This document shows positions 46,152-55,785 of a stretch of 55,785 nt of DNA, in pieces. The stretch comes from Xanthobacteraceae bacterium (GTDB lineage: Bacteria; Pseudomonadota; Alphaproteobacteria; Rhizobiales; Xanthobacteraceae): NCBI GenBank assembly GCA_020441545.1, contig JAGRLZ010000171.1, positions 1 to 55,785 of the forward strand, given 5' to 3'. Each line of letters starts with the position of its first letter. The stretch's first letter is position 1. The notes under the pieces were generated by a model that had not been told where the DNA came from, did not search any database, and worked only from the letters and a program-made list of their open reading frames with translations. A program made the position numbers and the translations under genes.

Positions 46152-47798
46152 ATGTCCAGTTTAGATAGCTCGAATTCAGATATCCCCGGCCTCGATATCG
46201 CCGCCGCGCCGCGTTCGCCGCTGGCGTCCGAAGTCGCGCGCCGCCGGACCTTTGCGATCATCTCGCACCCGGACGCCGGCAAGACCACGCTGACCGAGAA
46301 GCTGCTGCTGTTCGGCGGCGCCATCAACCTGGCCGGCCAGGTGAAGGCGAAGGGCGAGCGCCGCAACACCCGTTCCGACTGGATGAAGATCGAGCGCGAC
46401 CGTGGCATCTCGGTGGTCACCTCGGTGATGACCTTCGAGTTCGAGGGCCGGGTCTTCAACCTGCTCGATACGCCGGGCCACGAGGACTTCTCCGAGGATA
46501 CCTATCGCACCCTGACCGCCGTCGACTCCGCGGTGATGGTGATCGACGCCGCCAAGGGCATCGAGGCGCGGACCCGCAAGCTGTTCGAGGTCTGCCGCCT
46601 GCGTGATATTCCGATCGTCACCTTCATCAACAAGATGGACCGCGAGAGCCGCGACGTCTTCGAATTGCTGGACGAGATCGAGAAAACGCTGGCGCTCGAC
46701 ACCACGCCGATGACCTGGCCGGTCGGCCGCGGCCGCGACTTCCTCGGCACCTACGATCTGGCGACCGGCGGAATCCGCCTGCTCGACGGCGGCGGCGCCA
46801 AGACGGGCGCGGCCGAACAGATCGCCATCGACGATCTGGGCAGGCGCCATGCGAGCCTCGATGTCGCGGAGGTGAGGGACGAACTGGAACTGGTGTCGGA
46901 AGCCTGCAAGCCGTTCGAGCTGGATGCGTTCCGCGAGGGCCATCTCACGCCGGTTTATTTCGGCTCGGCGCTGCGCAATTTCGGCGTCGGCGACCTGCTG
47001 GAAGGTCTCGGGCGGTTCGCGCCGTCGCCGCGCGCGCAGGCCAGCAACCGGCGCAAGGTCGCGGCCGACGAGCCGAAGATGAGCGCCTTCGTTTTCAAGA
47101 TCCAGGCCAATATGGATCCCAACCATCGCGACCGCATCGCTTTCGCGCGGCTCTGCTCCGGCAAGCTGACGCGCGGCATGAAGGCGAAGCTGGTGCGCAC
47201 CGGCAAGCCGATGCCGCTGTCCTCGCCGCAGTTCTTCTTCGCGCAGGACCGCGCCATCGCCGACGAGGCGTTTGCCGGCGACGTGGTTGGCATTCCCAAC
47301 CATGGCAGCCTGCGGATCGGCGATACGCTGACCGAAGGTGAGGACATCACCTTCGTCGGCGTGCCGAGCTTCGCGCCGGAGATCATCCGCCGTGTCCGGC
47401 TCACCGACGCGATGAAGGCCAAGAAGCTGAGGGAAGCCTTGCAGCAGATGTCGGAAGAGGGCGTCGTGCAGGTGTTCCGGCCGCGCGACGGCGCGCCGGC
47501 ACTGGTCGGCGTGGTCGGCATGTTGCAGCTCGACGTGCTGAAGGCGCGGCTGGATGCCGAATATTCGCTGCCGGTGGACTTCGAGGTGAGCGAATTCCAG
47601 CTCGCGCGCTGGATCTCCTCCGACGATCGCAAGGCGCTGGATGCGTTCGTCGCCGCGAACGGCTCGGGGGTCGCCGACGATGTCGATGGCGATCCGGTAT
47701 TTCTCGCCAGGAACCAGTTCTATCTCGACTACACCCGCGAGCGCAGCGAGGGCATCGCCTTCTCCAACGTCAAGGACGTGAAGAAGAGCGCGGCATAG
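46152..47798 (+). CDS. prfC: Peptide chain release factor 3
   Basis: A 548-residue translational GTPase that removes RF1/RF2 from the ribosome after termination. GTPase motifs are clear: G1 [10 protein letters not shown]2 region [14 protein letters not shown]3 [14 protein letters not shown] (typical of RF3), and G4 NKMD. The C-terminal domains contain [22 protein letters not shown], which separates RF3 from EF-G. ATG 46152 is placed where an RF3-like N-terminus begins after a short hydrophilic leader. It is divergent from the sugE riboswitch region. Confidence 0.96.
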   Translation: MSSLDSSNSDIPGLDIAAAPRSPLASEVARRRTFAIISHPDAGKTTLTEKLLLFGGAINLAGQVKAKGERRNTRSDWMKIERDRGISVVTSVMTFEFEGRVFNLLDTPGHEDFSEDTYRTLTAVDSAVMVIDAAKGIEARTRKLFEVCRLRDIPIVTFINKMDRESRDVFELLDEIEKTLALDTTPMTWPVGRGRDFLGTYDLATGGIRLLDGGGAKTGAAEQIAIDDLGRRHASLDVAEVRDELELVSEACKPFELDAFREGHLTPVYFGSALRNFGVGDLLEGLGRFAPSPRAQASNRRKVAADEPKMSAFVFKIQANMDPNHRDRIAFARLCSGKLTRGMKAKLVRTGKPMPLSSPQFFFAQDRAIADEAFAGDVVGIPNHGSLRIGDTLTEGEDITFVGVPSFAPEIIRRVRLTDAMKAKKLREALQQMSEEGVVQVFRPRDGAPALVGVVGMLQLDVLKARLDAEYSLPVDFEVSEFQLARWISSDDRKALDAFVAANGSGVADDVDGDPVFLARNQFYLDYTRERSEGIAFSNVKDVKKSAA

Positions 47799-47894
47799 CC
47801 TTGCGCCGGCGATGGCACTGCGAGGCAACATGCTGCGCTTGCGCGGGTGTTGTCAGGGCAAGTCGCGCCGGAGCAGGGGCCGTCAGGCATGCGT

Positions 47895-48338
47895 TCACGT
47901 GGAACGCGCCTCGACGTTGCGCTTGATATTGGCGAGGCCTACTCTTGCCTCCTCATCCATGCGCGCGATCATGTCGTCGGTCGGCGGTTTCGGCCGCGCC
48001 GGATTGCGCATGGTGCGGACGAAGCGCGTGCCGCCGTTGACGACCTCGCAATTGTACTGCACCACGATCGGCCCCATGAACGGCGCCTGGGTGAGGCCGA
48101 TCCAGAGATGCGGCTGGTCGCAGGTAATCACCAGCCAGTCGAGTTCGACCTTGCTTGTCCGCGTGCTCCAGTGCTCGTGAAAGGTGTCGCCGAAGCGCAT
48201 CGGCCGATCGTCGCAGTCGAGATGGTGCGAGGAGGGCAGCCATTCCGGCCACGATTTCGGATTGGTGACGTAGTCGAACACCGCATCCGGCCTGGCGGCG
48301 ATGACGATCGAGTGACGTCGTTCGAATGGACAGGTCAT
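47895..48338 (-). CDS. SRPBCC (START-like) family protein
   Basis: A 147-residue helix-grip protein of the polyketide cyclase/dehydrase-like SRPBCC group. The N-terminus IVIAARPDAVFDYVTNPKSWPEWLPSSH is the usual first strand and helix. Such proteins bind lipids or hydrophobic metabolites; no specific function can be assigned. The start at 48338 is preferred over an upstream frame to 48383 whose residues are not family-like. It converges on prfC and is divergent from the NnrU-like gene. Confidence 0.88.
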   Translation of the reverse strand: MTCPFERRHSIVIAARPDAVFDYVTNPKSWPEWLPSSHHLDCDDRPMRFGDTFHEHWSTRTSKVELDWLVITCDQPHLWIGLTQAPFMGPIVVQYNCEVVNGGTRFVRTMRNPARPKPPTDDMIARMDEEARVGLANIKRNVEARST

Positions 48339-48526
48339 GCGCGGGATTTGCCTCTCTTGCGGACGCGATCGAGGCGATCTCAATCCAGCGGCACGGGCAA
48401 GTCAAGCGAGCCCGCGGGAATCGCTGCGGGCCCGCGATGCCGCATGGGGCCGGCATTGCGCGCGTTGCCGGAAAAGTGGTAGGCGGGATCGTCCGTCTGC
48501 CGGGTGCTTGTCTTAAGGAGGGCGCG

Positions 48527-49111
48527 ATGGGACTTGCCGTGATGGTTCTCGGTCTTGTGGTCTTTTTCGGCGTGCATCTGGTCACGACGCAGCGCGGCTT
48601 TCGCGCGCGGCTGATCGCCTCTTATGGCGAGGCCGGATACAAGATCGGCTATTCCGTGCTGTCGGCCATCGGCCTCGTGCTGATCGTCTGGGGCTTCGGC
48701 CATTATCGCGCGACCGGCTGGATCGACGTCTGGCACCCGCCGACGGCCATGAGGCACATCGCGCTGCTGCTGATGCTGTTCGCGGTCATCATGGTGGTCG
48801 CGTCGTATATTCGCGGGCGCATCTACACCACCCTGAAGCATCCGATGCTCGCCGGCGTCAAGCTGTGGGCCGTCGCGCACCTGCTGGCGAACGGCGATCT
48901 CGGCTCGATCATCCTGTTCGGGTCGTTCCTCGCCTGGGCCGTGGTCGACCGGATCTCGCTGAAAACCCGCAGCGATTCCGGCGCGCCGCCGATTCCGGTC
49001 GGCGGCGTGCGCAATGACGTCATCGCGGTCGTGGTCGGGCTGGTCGTCTATGCCGGGCTGGTCCTTGTCTTCCATCCTTACGTCATCGGCGTTCCCGTTA
49101 TCGGAGTTTGA
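48527..49111 (+). CDS. NnrU-like membrane protein
   Basis: A 194-residue protein with about five to six transmembrane segments. [19 protein letters not shown] near the N-terminus and [22 protein letters not shown] in the middle are hallmarks of the NnrU family. NnrU was named from nitrate/nitric oxide reduction clusters, but related genes occur widely; no denitrification genes are nearby. AAGGAGGG precedes ATG 48527. panB begins 5 nt after the stop. Confidence 0.92.
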   Translation: MGLAVMVLGLVVFFGVHLVTTQRGFRARLIASYGEAGYKIGYSVLSAIGLVLIVWGFGHYRATGWIDVWHPPTAMRHIALLLMLFAVIMVVASYIRGRIYTTLKHPMLAGVKLWAVAHLLANGDLGSIILFGSFLAWAVVDRISLKTRSDSGAPPIPVGGVRNDVIAVVVGLVVYAGLVLVFHPYVIGVPVIGV

Positions 49112-49116
49112 GCAAG

Positions 49117-49962
49117 ATGTCCGTCCAGTCCACCATCCGGCGCAAGACGTCGGCCGATATCCGCGCGCGCAAGAACCGCGAGCCGATCGTGATGCTGACA
49201 TCCTATCACGCCCACACCGCCGCGCTGGTGGACCGCTACTGCGACGTCATTCTGGTCGGCGACTCGCTCGGCAACGTCATGCACGGCTTCGAGACGACGG
49301 TGCCCGTCACCATGGAGATGATGATCCTGCAGGGCCACGCGGTGATGCGCGGATCGCAGCATTCGCTGGTGGTGGTGGACATGCCGTTCGGCTCGTACGA
49401 GGCGTCGAAGGAGCAGGCGTTCAAGTCCGCCGCGCGGATTTTGAAGGAGACCCATTGCGGCGCGGTCAAGCTCGAAGGCGGCGCGCGGATGGCTGAGACC
49501 ATCGCCTTCCTGGTCGAGCGCGGGGTGCCGGTGATGGCGCATATCGGGCTGACGCCGCAGGCGATCAACTCGCTCGGCTCGTTCCGCTCGCAGGGCCAGG
49601 ACGAGGCGCGCCGCCTCATGGACGGCGACGACGATCCGGGACCGATCCGGAACGACGCGATTGCGGTTGCCCAGGCCGGCGCGTTCTCGGTGGTGGTCGA
49701 GGCGGTCGCCGAGCCGCTGGCCCGCAGGGTCACCGAGACCATCGATATTCCGACCATCGGCATCGGGGCCAGCGCCGCCTGCGACGGGCAGGTGCTGGTG
49801 CTGGAGGACATGCTGGGCCTGTCGGCGCGGGTGCCGAAGTTCGTCCGCCGCTACGGCGAGCTTGGCCCGATGATCGAGGCGGCGATCCAGAATTATGCCG
49901 ACGACGTGCGTTCGCGGGCCTTTCCGGGGCCGGAGAACGTCTACGGGGTCAAGAAAAGCTGA
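49117..49962 (+). CDS. panB: 3-methyl-2-oxobutanoate hydroxymethyltransferase
   Basis: A 281-residue TIM-barrel enzyme that adds a hydroxymethyl group from 5,10-methylene-tetrahydrofolate to 2-oxoisovalerate, giving ketopantoate for coenzyme A synthesis. Key motifs are [13 protein letters not shown] (metal and substrate site), KLEGG and [15 protein letters not shown]. Its substrate is the transamination product of valine, which the operon at 9520 would consume further along. ATG 49117 is used; TTG 49108 has the better ribosome-binding site and cannot be excluded. No panC is adjacent. Confidence 0.96.
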   Translation: MSVQSTIRRKTSADIRARKNREPIVMLTSYHAHTAALVDRYCDVILVGDSLGNVMHGFETTVPVTMEMMILQGHAVMRGSQHSLVVVDMPFGSYEASKEQAFKSAARILKETHCGAVKLEGGARMAETIAFLVERGVPVMAHIGLTPQAINSLGSFRSQGQDEARRLMDGDDDPGPIRNDAIAVAQAGAFSVVVEAVAEPLARRVTETIDIPTIGIGASAACDGQVLVLEDMLGLSARVPKFVRRYGELGPMIEAAIQNYADDVRSRAFPGPENVYGVKKS

Positions 49963-50124
49963 ACTGGCAGCCTTTGGCTTCCGGCGCCGGTCTGCTAAGA
50001 CGTTGATCCGATTTGCATTGCCTTGCCGCCGCCATATCGCTGCGATATCGGCGCGATGCTTGCGGCGGGGGATGTCGGCGGTCGCCGGGACAGATGCCGC
50101 CAAACGGGGACGGGACCATTCCAA

Positions 50125-50778
50125 GTGTCTGAATTATTTGATGAAGTCGACGACGAGTTGCGCCGCGAGCGGCTCAAGCAGATCTGGGACAAATATGCGC
50201 TGCTGATTATCGGCGCGGCGGTGCTGATCGTTGCCGCGGTCGCGGGCTGGCGGGGCTACGAGTATCTGGAGACCCAGAAGGCGGAAAAGGCCAGCGCGGC
50301 ATTCGACGCCGCGGTGACGCTGGCCGAGCAGAAAAAGCACGCCGAGGCCGAGGCTGCCTTCGCCAGGCTGGCGACCGACGCGCCGCGCGGCTATCGCAAT
50401 TTGGCGCGGTTGCGGGCGGCGGCCGAAAAGGCTGCGCAGGATCCCAAGGCCGCGGCGAAGGCATATGACGAAATCGCCGCGGACAATAGCGTCGGACCGA
50501 ACGAACGTTCGCTGGCGCGCGTCCGTGCTGCCGGTCTGCTGGTCGATTCCATCGGCTACCAGGAGATGACGAAGCGGCTGGAGGGCGAAGCCGCCCCGGG
50601 TGCGATCTACCGCCACAGTGCGCGGGAGCTTCTGGCGTTGTCGGCATGGCGCGCCAGCAACGTTGCCGAAACCCGCAAATGGCTGGACCGGATCACCGAG
50701 GACGGCGAGACGCCGGGCAGCCTGCGCCGCCGCGCCGAAGCCCTGCAGGCGCTTCTTCCGCCGGTCGCCAAGAGTTGA
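50125..50778 (+). CDS. YfgM-like membrane-anchored TPR protein
   Basis: A 217-residue protein: a short acidic cytoplasmic N-terminus (SELFDEVDDELRRERL), one transmembrane helix at about residues 25-44, and a periplasmic helical, TPR-like domain rich in alanine. This matches the YfgM family of ancillary Sec-translocon proteins. Its position upstream of a lipoprotein gene and der mirrors yfgM-bamB-der of E. coli. The start is GTG 50125, where homology begins; the upstream frame is not conserved. It probably helps handle exported proteins. Confidence 0.9.
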   Translation: MSELFDEVDDELRRERLKQIWDKYALLIIGAAVLIVAAVAGWRGYEYLETQKAEKASAAFDAAVTLAEQKKHAEAEAAFARLATDAPRGYRNLARLRAAAEKAAQDPKAAAKAYDEIAADNSVGPNERSLARVRAAGLLVDSIGYQEMTKRLEGEAAPGAIYRHSARELLALSAWRASNVAETRKWLDRITEDGETPGSLRRRAEALQALLPPVAKS

Positions 50779-50880
50779 GACGCGCCGAACTGGTAACCTT
50801 TCGACTCTAGTTTAACGCGAGTCGTCGGCAGGCTGGCCGTAACCCCAAGCCGAAACCCAAAGCCGAGCGAGATTTTGACC

Positions 50881-51501
50881 ATGCGCCGTTCGCAACGTCT
50901 GATCGCCACCGCAGTTCTTCTGTCGCTGACCGGCGCGCTGGCCGGCTGCACCGGCGGCATGAACAGCTTCGATCCGACGGACATGTTCGACTTCCTCGAC
51001 ACCAAGAAGAAGCTGCCGGGGCATCGCGAGCCGGTGTTCCCGCAGGGCGTGCCGGGGGTCGAGCAGGGCGTGCCGCAGGATCTCTACAAGGACAACGTCG
51101 AGCGCCAGCAGCAGCTTCAGCAGCAGGGCGCGGCGATGCCGCCGCCGGCCGCGGCACCGGAGCCGCCGCCCGCAGCCGCACCCCCGCCACGGTCGCATAG
51201 CCGCGCCCGCCCGGCAGCGCCGCGCCAGCCGGCCTCGACCACGTCGGATGCCGGCAGCCGGGCGACGGCGCCATCGGGCGCACATTCGTCCGGGCACAGT
51301 TCGTCCCGGCCGAGGGCATCGTCCAGGGGGATATCCCGGCCGTCGCGGCGAACCATCCATCGCCGCAGCACCACGGTGCCCGAGGCCGAGCTGCCGGCGC
51401 GACAATCCGCGCCCGCGCCGCAGACCGAGTCGACGGCTCCCGCGGCCGGTTCGTCTTCGCCGTTCCCCGCGCCGTTGCCGAGCGGCAGCTTCCAGCGCTG
51501 A
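50881..51501 (+). CDS. Proline/alanine-rich lipoprotein
   Basis: A 206-residue predicted lipoprotein. The signal peptide ends in a lipobox LAGC with Cys23 as the lipidation site. About 60 ordinary residues (FDPTDMFDFLDTKKKLPGHREPVFPQG) follow, then a long low-complexity Pro/Ala/Ser/Arg tail. I see no BamB beta-propeller, although the position between a YfgM-like gene and der is that of bamB in E. coli. The tail may span the periplasm or contact the cell wall. ATG 50881 is used. Confidence 0.85.
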   Translation: MRRSQRLIATAVLLSLTGALAGCTGGMNSFDPTDMFDFLDTKKKLPGHREPVFPQGVPGVEQGVPQDLYKDNVERQQQLQQQGAAMPPPAAAPEPPPAAAPPPRSHSRARPAAPRQPASTTSDAGSRATAPSGAHSSGHSSSRPRASSRGISRPSRRTIHRRSTTVPEAELPARQSAPAPQTESTAPAAGSSSPFPAPLPSGSFQR

Positions 51502-51566
51502 TGCTTCCGGCCGCACCGACATCGGCGCATTGACATCACCTCGCCGGCGGGCGAACGGATCGCTCC

Positions 51567-51626
51567 GTGTCTTCCGCCAATATGTCTTCCGCCAACATGG
51601 CTTCCGCCAGCATGTCCTTGTCGAGC
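51567..51626 (+). repeat. 15-bp tandem repeat at the start of der
   Basis: Four consecutive 15-bp units read GTGTCTTCCGCCAAT, ATGTCTTCCGCCAAC, ATGGCTTCCGCCAGC and the more diverged ATGTCCTTGTCGAGC. Each begins with a start codon in the same frame, giving peptides (M)[19 protein letters not shown]. Confidence 0.85.
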
Positions 51627-52994
51627 GCGCCTTTCACGATCGCGATCATTGGCCGGCCCAACGTCGGCAAATCGACGCTGTTCAATCGCCTGGTCGGACA
51701 GAAGCTGGCGCTGGTCGACGATCAGCCGGGCGTCACCCGCGACCGCCGCGAGGGCGAGGCGCGGCTCGGCGGATTGCGTTTCCGGGTGATCGACACCGCG
51801 GGTCTCGACGAGGGCGCGCGCGGCTCGCTGACCGCGCGGATGCAGGCGCAGACCGAAGCCGCCATCGCCGCCGCCGATGCGCTGTTCTTCGTGATCGACG
51901 CGCGCGCCGGCCTGACCCCGACTGATCGCGCCTTCGCCGATTTCGCCCGTCGCGCCAACAAGCCGGTGGTGCTCATCGCCAACAAGAGCGAGGGCCGGCA
52001 CGGCGAACTCGGCGCGATGGAATCCTATGCGCTCGGCCTCGGCGATCCGATCCAGGTTTCCGCCGAGCACGGCGAAGGCATGGGCGAGCTTTACGACGCC
52101 GTGCAGGCGCTGATGCCGGAGCAGGACGACCGCGAGCGTGATGACGAAGGTGCGGACGACGATCCCTCGCGCCCGATCCGCGTCGCGATCGTCGGCCGTC
52201 CCAATGCCGGCAAGTCGACATTGATCAATCGTCTGCTCGGCGAGGAGCGGATGCTGACCAGTCCCGAAGCCGGCACCACCCGAGACTCCATCGCCGTGGA
52301 TATCGACTGGAAGGGGCGGCAGTTCCGGGTGTTCGACACCGCGGGCCTGCGCCGGCGCTCGCGCATCGACGAGAAGCTCGAGAAGCTGTCGGTCGCCGAC
52401 GCGCTGCGCGCGGTGCGGTTCGCCGAGGTGGTGGTGCTGATGGTCGATGCCCAGCAGCGTTTCGAGGAACAGGATCTGCGCATCGCCGACCTGGTCGAGC
52501 GCGAAGGACGCGCGCTGGTGATCGCTGTCAACAAGTGGGACTTGATGGAGCGCCAGCCCGCACAGGTCGCGCGGCTTCGCAGCGACGTCGATCACTGGCT
52601 GCCACAGGTGAAGGGCGCGCCGGTCATCGCGGTGTCCGGCCTGATGGGCGAGGGCATCGATCGCCTGATGCAGGGGATCGTCGATGCCTATGGCGTCTGG
52701 AACCGGCGCGTCTCGACGAGCACGCTGAACCGCTGGTTCGAGCAGGCGATCCAGAACAACCCGCCGCCGGCGGTGTCGGGCCGGCGGTTGAAGCTCAACT
52801 ACATCACCCAGACCAAGGCGCGCCCGCCGAGCTTCGTGGTGTTCTGCTCGCGCGCGGATGCGGTGCCGGAATCCTACCTGCGCTATCTCGTCAACGGCCT
52901 GCGCGAGACCTTCGACCTGCCCGGCACGCCGATCCGCATCACGCTGCGCGAGAAGGCCAATCCGTTCGCGCACAAGCGCAAGCGGCTGTCATGA
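51567..52994 (+). CDS. der: Ribosome-associated GTPase Der (EngA)
   Basis: A tandem GTPase needed for 50S ribosome assembly, 475 residues from GTG 51567. The first G domain has [12 protein letters not shown] near residue 29 and the second [12 protein letters not shown] near residue 209. The KH-like C-terminal domain includes [19 protein letters not shown]. The first 20 residues are encoded by an imperfect 15-bp tandem repeat that gives four in-frame start codons (51567, 51582, 51597, 51612), so the true start may be shorter; ATG 51612 fits family length best. The stop overlaps the next gene by 4 nt. Confidence 0.94.
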   Translation: MSSANMSSANMASASMSLSSAPFTIAIIGRPNVGKSTLFNRLVGQKLALVDDQPGVTRDRREGEARLGGLRFRVIDTAGLDEGARGSLTARMQAQTEAAIAAADALFFVIDARAGLTPTDRAFADFARRANKPVVLIANKSEGRHGELGAMESYALGLGDPIQVSAEHGEGMGELYDAVQALMPEQDDRERDDEGADDDPSRPIRVAIVGRPNAGKSTLINRLLGEERMLTSPEAGTTRDSIAVDIDWKGRQFRVFDTAGLRRRSRIDEKLEKLSVADALRAVRFAEVVVLMVDAQQRFEEQDLRIADLVEREGRALVIAVNKWDLMERQPAQVARLRSDVDHWLPQVKGAPVIAVSGLMGEGIDRLMQGIVDAYGVWNRRVSTSTLNRWFEQAIQNNPPPAVSGRRLKLNYITQTKARPPSFVVFCSRADAVPESYLRYLVNGLRETFDLPGTPIRITLREKANPFAHKRKRLS

Positions 52995-54259
52995 CCGGCG
53001 AGCCGGCGGACGCCCCGCAAGCCGTTACGCCGGTTGCGGGACGTCGCGCAGCGGTCGCCTTCATTTTCGTCACCATCCTGCTCGACATGCTGGCGCTCGG
53101 CATGATCATGCCGATCCTGCCGAAGCTGGTCGAGAGTTTCGTCGACAACGACACGGCGCTGGCGGCGCGCATCTTCGGCGTATTCGGCACCGCCTGGGCG
53201 CTGATGCAGTTCGTCTTCTCGCCGGTGCTGGGCAGCCTGTCGGATCGATACGGCCGGCGCCCGGTGGTGCTGCTGTCGAACTTCGGCCTGGGGCTCGACT
53301 ACGTGCTGATGGCGATGGCGCCGTCGCTGTGGTGGCTGTTCGCGGGGCGGGTGATCTCGGGCATCACGTCCGCGAGCATCTCGACCTCCTTCGCCTATAT
53401 CTCCGACATCACGCCGGCCGACAAACGCGCCGCCGTGTTCGGCCGGGTCGGCGCGGCGTTCGGCGCCGGTTTCATTCTCGGCCCGGCGCTCGGCGGCCTG
53501 CTGGGCGGCATCGATCCGCGCCTGCCGTTCTGGGTGGCGGCCGCCCTGAGTTTCGCCAACACGCTTTACGGCCTGCTGATCCTGCCGGAGTCGCTGCCGC
53601 GGGAGCGGCGCTCGCCGTTCCGCTGGCGCAGCGCCAATCCGGTCGGCGCGTGGCGGCTGCTGCGCTCCGATGCGACCCTCACCGGACTATCGGTGGTGAA
53701 CTTCATCGCGCAGGTGGCGCATGTGGTGCTGCCGAGCACCTACGTGCTCTACGCGACCTATCGTTACGGCTGGGACGAGCGCACCGTTGGGCTCACGCTG
53801 GCGATGGTCGGCATCTGCGCCATGGTGGTGCAGGGCGGCGCCGTGGGGCCGATCGTGAAGCGGTTCGGCGAGCGCAACGCGCTGGCGATCGGTCTCGGCT
53901 TCGGCGCGCTCGGGTTCCTGATTTTCGGCCTGGCGCCGACCGGGCCGATCTCGTGGCTCGGCATCCCGGTGATGGCGCTATGGGGTATCGCGGGGCCCGC
54001 GACGTTGGGGTTGATGACCCAGCGTGTCGCGCCGGACCAGCAAGGCCAATTGCAGGGCGCATCGGGCAGCGTCCAGAGCCTGGCGCAACTGGTCGGGCCG
54101 TTCCTGTTCACGCTGACCTTTTCGTATTTCATCTCGCCGGGGGCTCCCGTCACGCTTCCGGGTGCGCCGTTCCTGCTGGCGAGCGTCCTGCTGCTTGGCG
54201 CGCTATTGCTCGCCTTGAGGGTGACCGCGGCGATGAAGCGCGCCCTGCCGCAGGCATGA
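52991..54259 (+). CDS. MFS transporter of the TetA-like (DHA1) group
   Basis: A 422-residue transporter with about 12 hydrophobic helices. Motif A in loop 2-3 reads [12 protein letters not shown], and the helix 1 motif [17 protein letters not shown] is that of tetracycline-resistance-type DHA1 antiporters. [16 protein letters not shown] is motif C of drug exporters. Chromosomal copies often have other substrates, so resistance cannot be claimed. ATG 52991 overlaps the der stop by 4 nt, indicating translational coupling without obvious functional relation. Confidence 0.92.
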   Translation: MTGEPADAPQAVTPVAGRRAAVAFIFVTILLDMLALGMIMPILPKLVESFVDNDTALAARIFGVFGTAWALMQFVFSPVLGSLSDRYGRRPVVLLSNFGLGLDYVLMAMAPSLWWLFAGRVISGITSASISTSFAYISDITPADKRAAVFGRVGAAFGAGFILGPALGGLLGGIDPRLPFWVAAALSFANTLYGLLILPESLPRERRSPFRWRSANPVGAWRLLRSDATLTGLSVVNFIAQVAHVVLPSTYVLYATYRYGWDERTVGLTLAMVGICAMVVQGGAVGPIVKRFGERNALAIGLGFGALGFLIFGLAPTGPISWLGIPVMALWGIAGPATLGLMTQRVAPDQQGQLQGASGSVQSLAQLVGPFLFTLTFSYFISPGAPVTLPGAPFLLASVLLLGALLLALRVTAAMKRALPQA

Positions 54260-54335
54260 CGCCCCACCTTGCGTGGCCGTTTTTGCATGTCCGTGGAGAG
54301 CAATACTGAAAAGGCCGGCGGCGCGGGCGGTGTCG

Positions 54336-54716
54336 TTATTTCGAACGGGTCCAGTTGGTGGACTTGCAGATGATGCCCATGACGCAGCCCGCCGTCGTCA
54401 GCGTATTGCCGTCGAGAGTCATCTTTCCGGTATAGGTCTTGCCGTCCTGCGGATTGAAGGCGCTGCCGCTCCACGAATTCGCGCCGCTGGGCTTCATGTC
54501 GAAGAAGACCCGCTGCCCGATCCTCGCTTTCGGGTCGGCGCCGGGTTTGAGCCAGACGATGTGGCCGCAGATGGCACCGCCGCAGGGGCTGAACTTGACC
54601 TTGGAGGCGCCGGTGTCGCGCAGCCAGACGCCCTTGACGTCGGCGGCGCGCGCCGGAGCGGCGGCAAGGCCGGCGATCATGGCCAGTGAAGCAACGTGAA
54701 CGACAAGGCGACGCAT
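54336..54716 (-). CDS. Periplasmic DUF2147 protein
   Basis: A 126-residue exported protein. The signal peptide ends near APARA at residue 24. The DUF2147 core follows: KGVWLRDTGASKVKFSPCGGAICGHIVWL, PQDGKTYTGKM and GCVMGIICKSTNWTR. Two pairs of cysteines may form disulfides. Function is unknown for the family. It lies 72 bp after an SDR gene on the same strand. Confidence 0.9.
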   Translation of the reverse strand: MRRLVVHVASLAMIAGLAAAPARAADVKGVWLRDTGASKVKFSPCGGAICGHIVWLKPGADPKARIGQRVFFDMKPSGANSWSGSAFNPQDGKTYTGKMTLDGNTLTTAGCVMGIICKSTNWTRSK

Positions 54717-54788
54717 GGTCCTCTCCCTCCGCGATCGTGCCTATCCTGATTGCGCCTCGCGGATCATGCAAGCGGCATCGCTGTGGCT

Positions 54789-55535
54789 TTATTCCGCGGC
54801 CGGCGGGCGGAAATCCATCAGCGTGCGGGTTCGATAGTCGTAGAGCTTGCCGCTTTCGGTCCAGGACGGCGCGCACATCGGCACGATGAACCCGGCGACC
54901 TGCTCGGGCGTATCCAGTGTCATCGGATCCTCGCCGGGAAATACCTGCGCGCGCATCCGGGTGCGGATCGGCCCCGGGCTGAACAGGTTGACGCGGATCG
55001 GGGTGATGGCGGTCTCGTGGGCCCAGACCCGCACCAGGGTATCGAGTGCGGCCTTCGAGGCGGCATAGGGGCCGAGATAGGCGGTCGCCTTGCTGGCGGC
55101 CCCGGATGTGATGAACACCGCACGGCCGGCGTCGGACTGGCGCAGCAGCGGCTCCATGCAGCGGATCAACTGGAAGTTGGCGGTGACGTTGACGGCGATT
55201 ACGTCGGTCCACGGCTTCAGCTCGATATGGCCGAGCGGCGAGGACGGTCCCGCGATTCCGGCATTGCCGACCAGGATGTCGAGCTTGCCGTGACGCTCGT
55301 TGAGCGCTGCGCCGAGCCGGGCGATGCCGTCGAAGTCGGTGAGGCTGAGCGGCACCAGGGTGGCGCTGCCGCCCTCGGCGCGGATGGCGTCGTCGAGTTC
55401 CTCCAGCCCGCCCTGGGTGCGGGCGACGGCGACGATATGGGCGCCGGCCTTCGCCAGCGCCAGCGCCGTCGCGTAGCCGATCCCGCGCGAGGCGCCGGTC
55501 ACGAGGGCAATGCGCGAGGCGAGGGGTTTTGTCAT
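54789..55535 (-). CDS. SDR-family NAD(P)-dependent oxidoreductase
   Basis: A 248-residue classical short-chain dehydrogenase. The cofactor motif VTGASRGIGYATA is at residue 13, the structural NAG motif is in LVGNAGIAG, and the catalytic serine and Tyr-Lys pair lie in ITSGAASKATAYLGPYAASKAA. Substrate cannot be predicted. It starts at ATG 55535, 18 bp from a CTAG-bounded palindrome upstream, so its promoter must lie within or beyond those repeats. Confidence 0.92.
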   Translation of the reverse strand: MTKPLASRIALVTGASRGIGYATALALAKAGAHIVAVARTQGGLEELDDAIRAEGGSATLVPLSLTDFDGIARLGAALNERHGKLDILVGNAGIAGPSSPLGHIELKPWTDVIAVNVTANFQLIRCMEPLLRQSDAGRAVFITSGAASKATAYLGPYAASKAALDTLVRVWAHETAITPIRVNLFSPGPIRTRMRAQVFPGEDPMTLDTPEQVAGFIVPMCAPSWTESGKLYDYRTRTLMDFRPPAAE

Positions 55536-55552
55536 CGGATGGCTGCTTTATG

Positions 55553-55631
55553 CTAGTGGAGTGGATTTGACATTCGCTACCCACTTGGGTGCTTGCCCGG
55601 CAAGCGAATGTCAAATCCCAAACTCCACTAG
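55553..55631. mobile_element. CTAG-bounded palindromic element A
   Basis: A 79-bp near-perfect palindrome. The ends CTAGTGGAGT and ACTCCACTAG (55622-55631) frame GATTTGACATTCGC and its complement, with small inner hairpins ACCCACTTGGGT and CTTGCCCGGCAAG. Its first 69 bp differ from 55717-55785 at two positions. It encodes nothing and lies 18 bp upstream of the SDR gene. A non-autonomous mobile or REP-like element is likely. Confidence 0.75.
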
Positions 55632-55644
55632 AATCCTATAATTG

Positions 55645-55720
55645 CTAGTGGTCCTTTGATTCCACCATTTGCGAGGATGCCCGCGGCAACGGAATGCAAA
55701 TGTTGGAATCGGACCACTAG
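55645..55720. mobile_element. CTAG-bounded palindromic element B
   Basis: A 76-bp palindrome with ends CTAGTGGTCC and GGACCACTAG, and inner arms ATTTGC/GCAAAT. It shares the CTAGTGG tip with element A but differs inside. Its last four bases (CTAG) are also the first four of the next copy of element A. Confidence 0.72.
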
Positions 55721-55785
55721 TGGAGTGGATTTGGCATTCGCGACCCACTTGGGTGCTTGCCCGGCAAGCGAATGTCAAATCCCAA
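55717..55785. mobile_element. Second copy of element A, cut by the window edge
   Basis: It matches 55553-55621 at all but two positions and is cut at the window end before its right CTAG. It begins within the CTAG that closes element B. Confidence 0.75.

Overview
The window is chromosomal DNA from a GC-rich alphaproteobacterium, most likely of the Bradyrhizobium/Rhodopseudomonas group. This rests on codon use, on gene pairs such as ppx-rlmE, a DUF47 protein with a Pit transporter, and a YfgM-like protein, lipoprotein and der, and on intergenic palindromes typical of that group. It is an inference, because there is no rRNA marker. No tRNA, rRNA, CRISPR array, prophage or complete insertion sequence was found.

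Positions 1-9400 hold acyl-CoA metabolism. First come an SCP-x-type thiolase, an acyl-CoA synthetase, and a thiolase-fold protein overlapping a DUF35 Zn-ribbon/OB-fold gene. A CTAG-bounded palindromic element follows. Then come a stand-alone biotin carrier protein, a divergent IclR regulator overlapping an acyl-CoA carboxyltransferase gene, an enoyl-CoA hydratase and a TetR regulator. Positions 9520-14163 are a tight valine-degradation operon (mmsA, isobutyryl-CoA dehydrogenase, 3-hydroxyisobutyryl-CoA hydrolase, mmsB). It is followed by a second acyl-CoA synthetase, a MaoC hydratase with a multifunctional-enzyme-type SDR, and a flavoprotein.

Positions 18700-31150 are mixed: ABC-F ATPase, UPF0178 protein, double-hotdog protein, an orphan form II CoxL-like molybdenum hydroxylase subunit, ppx and rlmE, a large MscS channel, a DHA2 efflux pump and a Pmp3-like peptide. 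Positions 31394-37018 carry guaB and guaA with an MDR oxidoreductase and an RsmB-like methyltransferase between them. A decayed VOC gene and two small genes follow. Positions 38915-43588 are a complete branched-chain-amino-acid-type ABC transporter operon (livGFKHM).

Positions 43950-54260 are mostly housekeeping: phosphate uptake, a guanidinium exporter gene (sugE/gdx) preceded by a convincing guanidine-II riboswitch, prfC, panB, a YfgM-like protein, a lipoprotein, der and an MFS pump. The window ends with a DUF2147 protein, an SDR and three adjacent CTAG-bounded palindromes, the last cut by the window edge.

The observations most worth a second look are the guanidine-II riboswitch, the thiolase-fold/DUF35 pair that lacks the thiolase nucleophile, the carboxylase set with no biotin carboxylase, the CTAG-bounded elements (one supplies a gene's stop codon), and the tandem repeat that creates four in-frame starts for der.
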